A DNA stretch of 26,268 bases from positions 1-26,268 of IMG/VR virus record IMGVR_UViG_3300025132_000247. One strand, given 5' to 3'. The notes beneath the pieces were generated by a model. The model was not told the DNA's origin. It saw only the letters and a list, made by a program, of their open reading frames with translations, and did no database searches. Of this stretch, positions 23,101 to 26,268 are shown piece after piece; the stretch's first letter is position 1; every line of letters begins with the position of its first letter. Position numbers and translations under genes: made by a program. This stretch comes from a virus.

Positions 23101-26100
23101 ATGGATCAAAAAGAACAGTTATATAATCTTTATCTTAAAAATAACCTTATAACAGATAAGGTAACTTTGAAGATGTGGAATACAATGTCTCCGAGACAGC
23201 AGAAGGAAATTTATAATATAGGTAAAAACAAAGGTTTATTTCAAAAAGTTCAATTAGAACAATTTACCTCGTTATGGGAAGAGCCTGTAAAAAAAAAAGA
23301 CGATTCAGACTTATCTGGTCAAAATCAACAGGAAACTTTGGAATCAGATACTACAATTCAGGAGGTGGGTGGTTCATCGGCTTTACCAGAACAAACAGTT
23401 GAGGTAGAAGATTCTCTTGAAGTACAAGTTCCAGAAGGAGGTCAGGGAGTAGAAGTAGAGGAAATAGAAGTAGGAACACCTACAGATGTTTCTGAAATTG
23501 AAAGTGTTGAAGTTCCTACTGTTGCAGAAACCCCACGCTACAATCCATACCGTACGCCACAAGACTTACAAGTAAAAGAAAAAGACACAGCAATAGAAAG
23601 AGCTTTTGGTAAAAATTTTCTAACAGATTTTTTTGGAGACTTATATAGGTCAGGTTCGGCAGGGATTGCTCAAGGAGCCACCCTTGATGAGTCTTTAGAA
23701 TTATTTGCAAAAGGTCAAAATGTAACTGACCAAGATATACAAGAGTTTATACAAGCTCAACAATCATTACAATCAAGAGGAGAGTCTGATGAAATGAAAG
23801 ACTTTAATCGTATTTATCAAAGTGAAGGAGGAAGTCTTTGGGGTTTTATTAAAGGAGTTGTAGCTAACCCATCTGTAGTTCCTCAGATTTTTGTTTCATC
23901 TACTACACAATTATTAAACGCATCTACCATAGGAGCTGGTATTGCCGGTGGTGCGGCTGGATCATTTATTCCTATAATAGGAACTTTAGGGGGCGCAATG
24001 GGAGCGGCAGGAGCTACATTAGAAACAGGAATTACATTTGCAGAATTATTACAAAAAGAATTAGAGGAAAGAGAGTTAGATTTTACTACTGATAATGTAA
24101 GAACAGTATTAGAAGACGAAGAAGCACTTAGCTCTATTAGATATAAAGCAGCAGGAAGAGGATTGGCTATCGGTATTATAGAAGGAGCTACTGCTCGTTT
24201 AGCAAGCTCTGTAGGAGCAAAAGTTTACAGAGGGGGTCCGTTAACTACAGGAAGAAAGTTAGGAGCTTTAGGAGCTGGTTTTGGAGTTGAGGCAGTTGGA
24301 GGTTCAACAGGAGAAGTTGCTGGTAGATTAGTGGCTGGGCAAGAGATGGATGTAGCCGAGATTGGGTTTGAAGGTATAGCTGGTATGGCTACCGCTCCAA
24401 TTAGTGTTGGTTATGGTATATACAAATCACCAAAGTATTATATTAATAAAAAGAATGGTGGTGAAGAAATGTCTCAGACTACAGCAACTACTATGGAAGA
24501 CTTTGTAGAAAATGCACCTGATGAAGATTTTGCTAAAGCTGAGTTAACAATAAAAAATAATCCAGAGCTTGAGGCAAAGGCTAAAAAAAGAAAAGATGAT
24601 TTACATGAGAAAGCAGTAATAGAAGGGCAGCTAAAAAGAGCCGGAGTAACTGACCAAGCAAAGATTGATGAAATACTACCACTGCAAAAAAAGTTAAACG
24701 AATTAGCTGAAGATACTGGAGAAGCATCAAAGCTAAAAAGAAGTGAGATAAAACAACAAATTAATGATATAATACAAAGACAAGATGCCGTTCAAGAGCA
24801 AAGCACAGATGCGGTGGATGGCGAAGTTCAAGCCACAGATGTTCAAGAAGTGGATGAGCGAGGGCAAACCACCGAAGAATCTACAAGAGAGGAGCAACAA
24901 ATCACCGAAACCACCGAAGAGACAGAAACAGAGAAGACGGAAGTAACTGAAGCTCAAAAGAATTTTGATAAAAGGTTAAAAAGAAGAAATAGCAGTATTA
25001 AAAAAGTAAATCCTAATTTTAAAACTCAAGGCCCAAAGGTAGGAAAAAAATATAATGAAGGAGATATTGTTGAAGTGCAAAATACAATGGACCATGAATC
25101 TTATAACGCAGAAAGAGATGGAGATGGGTACACAGTTTTCACTCGTATAAATGAATATGCAGAATTTACAGACGGTAAGCAAACTAAGCGTGCTAAGGTT
25201 GAAACAATGCGTTTTAAAGATAAAGAAACAGCAGACAAATATATAGCAGACCAATATCAAGATGTATTAAATAGAGCAAATGAAGATGTTCGTAAAGCAC
25301 AGGAAAGACTTGATAAAGCGCAGGAAGGAGCTCAAGTAACACAACAAGATAGAGTAACTGAAGTTACTCCTGAGCCAGAGAAAAGACCGGAGACTAAAAG
25401 ACAAGCACAGCCTGTAAGAAAGAAAATAAAAGGCAGTAAAAAATATGAAATAGAAGTAGATGCGGAAGGCAAAGCTCAAGTGGTAGAAGCTAAAACAGGA
25501 AGGCCAGTAAAAGATGTAAACTCAATTAAAAGTCAAGCAGTAAGAAACGCTTTACTGCAAGAGGGTATTGATGTAAACGAAGGCAGAACTGCTGGGCAGA
25601 TATTTAAAGAAAATAATCCTGATACAGATATAAGCAGCCTAAGGGAAGACCAAGCTGATGATATAATTTTAGAAAGTGAAAACGTAAGAGAAGTAGCTGA
25701 GGCTATAGAAACAGAAAAAAAAGTAGCTAATGAACAAAGACAGGATCAAATAGAAATAGAATCAATAAATGAGTTTGAAACTATTAAGCTCACTGAAGAA
25801 GAGTGGGCGCTCTTTAATGATAAGGAATATCTAACGCCACAAATAAAAAGAAAATATATAATAAAAAAAGCAATTGAAGGGTTTGACAGTCAAATAGCTG
25901 AAATAGCTGAGCGTACAAATCAAGATTCAGACGTTGTAATGGAGAAGTTTTTTGAATATGCTATTAACAATCCTACCAGACGTAACATTTCTCGTGCAAA
26001 GCAAGCTCGTACCTTAAAATTAAATAACTTAGAAGCTCGGTTTGAAGAGCTAACAGGATTAAAACCTACACAAAAAAATATAGAAGCTGTATTAGGTGTT

Positions 26101-26268
26101 GACCCAGACAGAGAGTCGTTACAAGATATAAGGTTAAAAGAGGAGGTTCAGCAAAAAGAGATGCTGGATAAAGGCGGTATTGCTCCTGTAAGTAAAAAAG
26201 GAAGAGGTGTTCCTGCTAAAAAAATAGTAGAGGGAACTAAGAAAAAGAAAGAGGTTACTGTGGATGAA
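23101..26268 (+). CDS. Giant internal cargo protein (3' partial, at least 1056 aa)
   Basis: The frame opens at ATG 23101, 2 bases after the previous stop, and shows no stop to the window end. Residues about 63-143 are an acidic Val/Glu/Pro-rich low-complexity linker (VEVEDSLEVQVPEGGQGVEV). Residues about 273-310 are a Gly/Ala-rich hydrophobic segment (TIGAGIAGGAAGSFIPIIGT), and about 353-440 are a second Gly/Ala-rich region (AAGRGLAIGIIEGATARLAS). Both look able to insert into membrane. Beyond 480 the chain is highly charged helix with linkers rich in Glu/Thr (about 560-620). A small basic-aromatic domain follows at about 640-720. No enzyme domain is seen in the visible part. I recall such giant proteins as the injected cargo of crAss-like phages. 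The C-terminal part, which may hold enzymatic domains, is outside the window. Confidence 0.6.
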   Translation, partial: MDQKEQLYNLYLKNNLITDKVTLKMWNTMSPRQQKEIYNIGKNKGLFQKVQLEQFTSLWEEPVKKKDDSDLSGQNQQETLESDTTIQEVGGSSALPEQTVEVEDSLEVQVPEGGQGVEVEEIEVGTPTDVSEIESVEVPTVAETPRYNPYRTPQDLQVKEKDTAIERAFGKNFLTDFFGDLYRSGSAGIAQGATLDESLELFAKGQNVTDQDIQEFIQAQQSLQSRGESDEMKDFNRIYQSEGGSLWGFIKGVVANPSVVPQIFVSSTTQLLNASTIGAGIAGGAAGSFIPIIGTLGGAMGAAGATLETGITFAELLQKELEERELDFTTDNVRTVLEDEEALSSIRYKAAGRGLAIGIIEGATARLASSVGAKVYRGGPLTTGRKLGALGAGFGVEAVGGSTGEVAGRLVAGQEMDVAEIGFEGIAGMATAPISVGYGIYKSPKYYINKKNGGEEMSQTTATTMEDFVENAPDEDFAKAELTIKNNPELEAKAKKRKDDLHEKAVIEGQLKRAGVTDQAKIDEILPLQKKLNELAEDTGEASKLKRSEIKQQINDIIQRQDAVQEQSTDAVDGEVQATDVQEVDERGQTTEESTREEQQITETTEETETEKTEVTEAQKNFDKRLKRRNSSIKKVNPNFKTQGPKVGKKYNEGDIVEVQNTMDHESYNAERDGDGYTVFTRINEYAEFTDGKQTKRAKVETMRFKDKETADKYIADQYQDVLNRANEDVRKAQERLDKAQEGAQVTQQDRVTEVTPEPEKRPETKRQAQPVRKKIKGSKKYEIEVDAEGKAQVVEAKTGRPVKDVNSIKSQAVRNALLQEGIDVNEGRTAGQIFKENNPDTDISSLREDQADDIILESENVREVAEAIETEKKVANEQRQDQIEIESINEFETIKLTEEEWALFNDKEYLTPQIKRKYIIKKAIEGFDSQIAEIAERTNQDSDVVMEKFFEYAINNPTRRNISRAKQARTLKLNNLEARFEELTGLKPTQKNIEAVLGVDPDRESLQDIRLKEEVQQKEMLDKGGIAPVSKKGRGVPAKKIVEGTKKKKEVTVDE

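Noticed and set aside
1-26268. Diversity-generating retroelement, CRISPR array, tRNA or integrase
   Set aside because: No reverse transcriptase, template/variable repeat pair, regular spacer array, cloverleaf-like segment or recombinase motif was seen by eye.

Overview
The window is 26.3 kb of AT-rich DNA in which every supported gene lies on the + strand with almost no non-coding sequence. It holds the virion-assembly (late) region of a tailed phage of podovirus type. The translation signals and promoter boxes point to a host in the Bacteroidota, probably an aquatic flavobacterium. There are no Shine-Dalgarno-like sites; starts are preceded by A-rich leaders such as AAATAAAATAAA-ATG. The short intergenic gaps carry TAnnTTTG, the Bacteroidota -7 promoter element. 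The portal, major capsid, ring/neck and very long muzzle-like proteins resemble, from memory of the families, those of crAss-like phages and uncultured marine Bacteroidota podoviruses. That lineage call is an inference and no search was run.

Layout. (1) 1-877: the 3' part of a fibre gene built of YadA-type beta-roll repeats. (2) 893-4322: two small unknown proteins, a tandem GroES-like co-chaperonin, a small helical protein that may be the small terminase subunit, and the large terminase, mostly overlapping or nearly touching. (3) 4323-6764: portal. (4) 6790-9472: a promoter box, an acidic scaffold-like protein and the major capsid protein, closed by a strong hairpin terminator. (5) 9499-11577: a post-capsid protein of unknown role, a second promoter box, a small beta protein and a protein with three copies of a GD-type beta module, closed by another terminator. 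(6) 11580-19578: a third promoter box, two head-tail ring-like proteins, a 1708-residue muzzle/stabilisation-like protein, a 58-residue Cys-rich protein and a 255-residue virion protein. (7) 19586-26268: a fourth promoter box directly abutting a GNAT-like gene, then three large helical proteins that look like internal cargo/ejection proteins. The last is open at the window edge after 1056 codons.

The order reads as one assembly line: receptor-binding fibre, folding helper, packaging motor, portal, scaffold and capsid, neck and tail, then cargo injected with the DNA. The promoter and terminator positions suggest that capsid genes, post-capsid genes, tail genes and cargo genes can be transcribed as separate units.

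No tRNA, rRNA, CRISPR array, insertion sequence, integrase, lysis gene or replication gene was seen, and there is no gene-free stretch longer than about 90 bases. I see no clearly new system. The points most worth a second look are the beta module shared by several virion genes, the two-barrel GroES-like protein, the promoter that appears to give a leaderless acetyltransferase mRNA, and the P-loop variant of the terminase.
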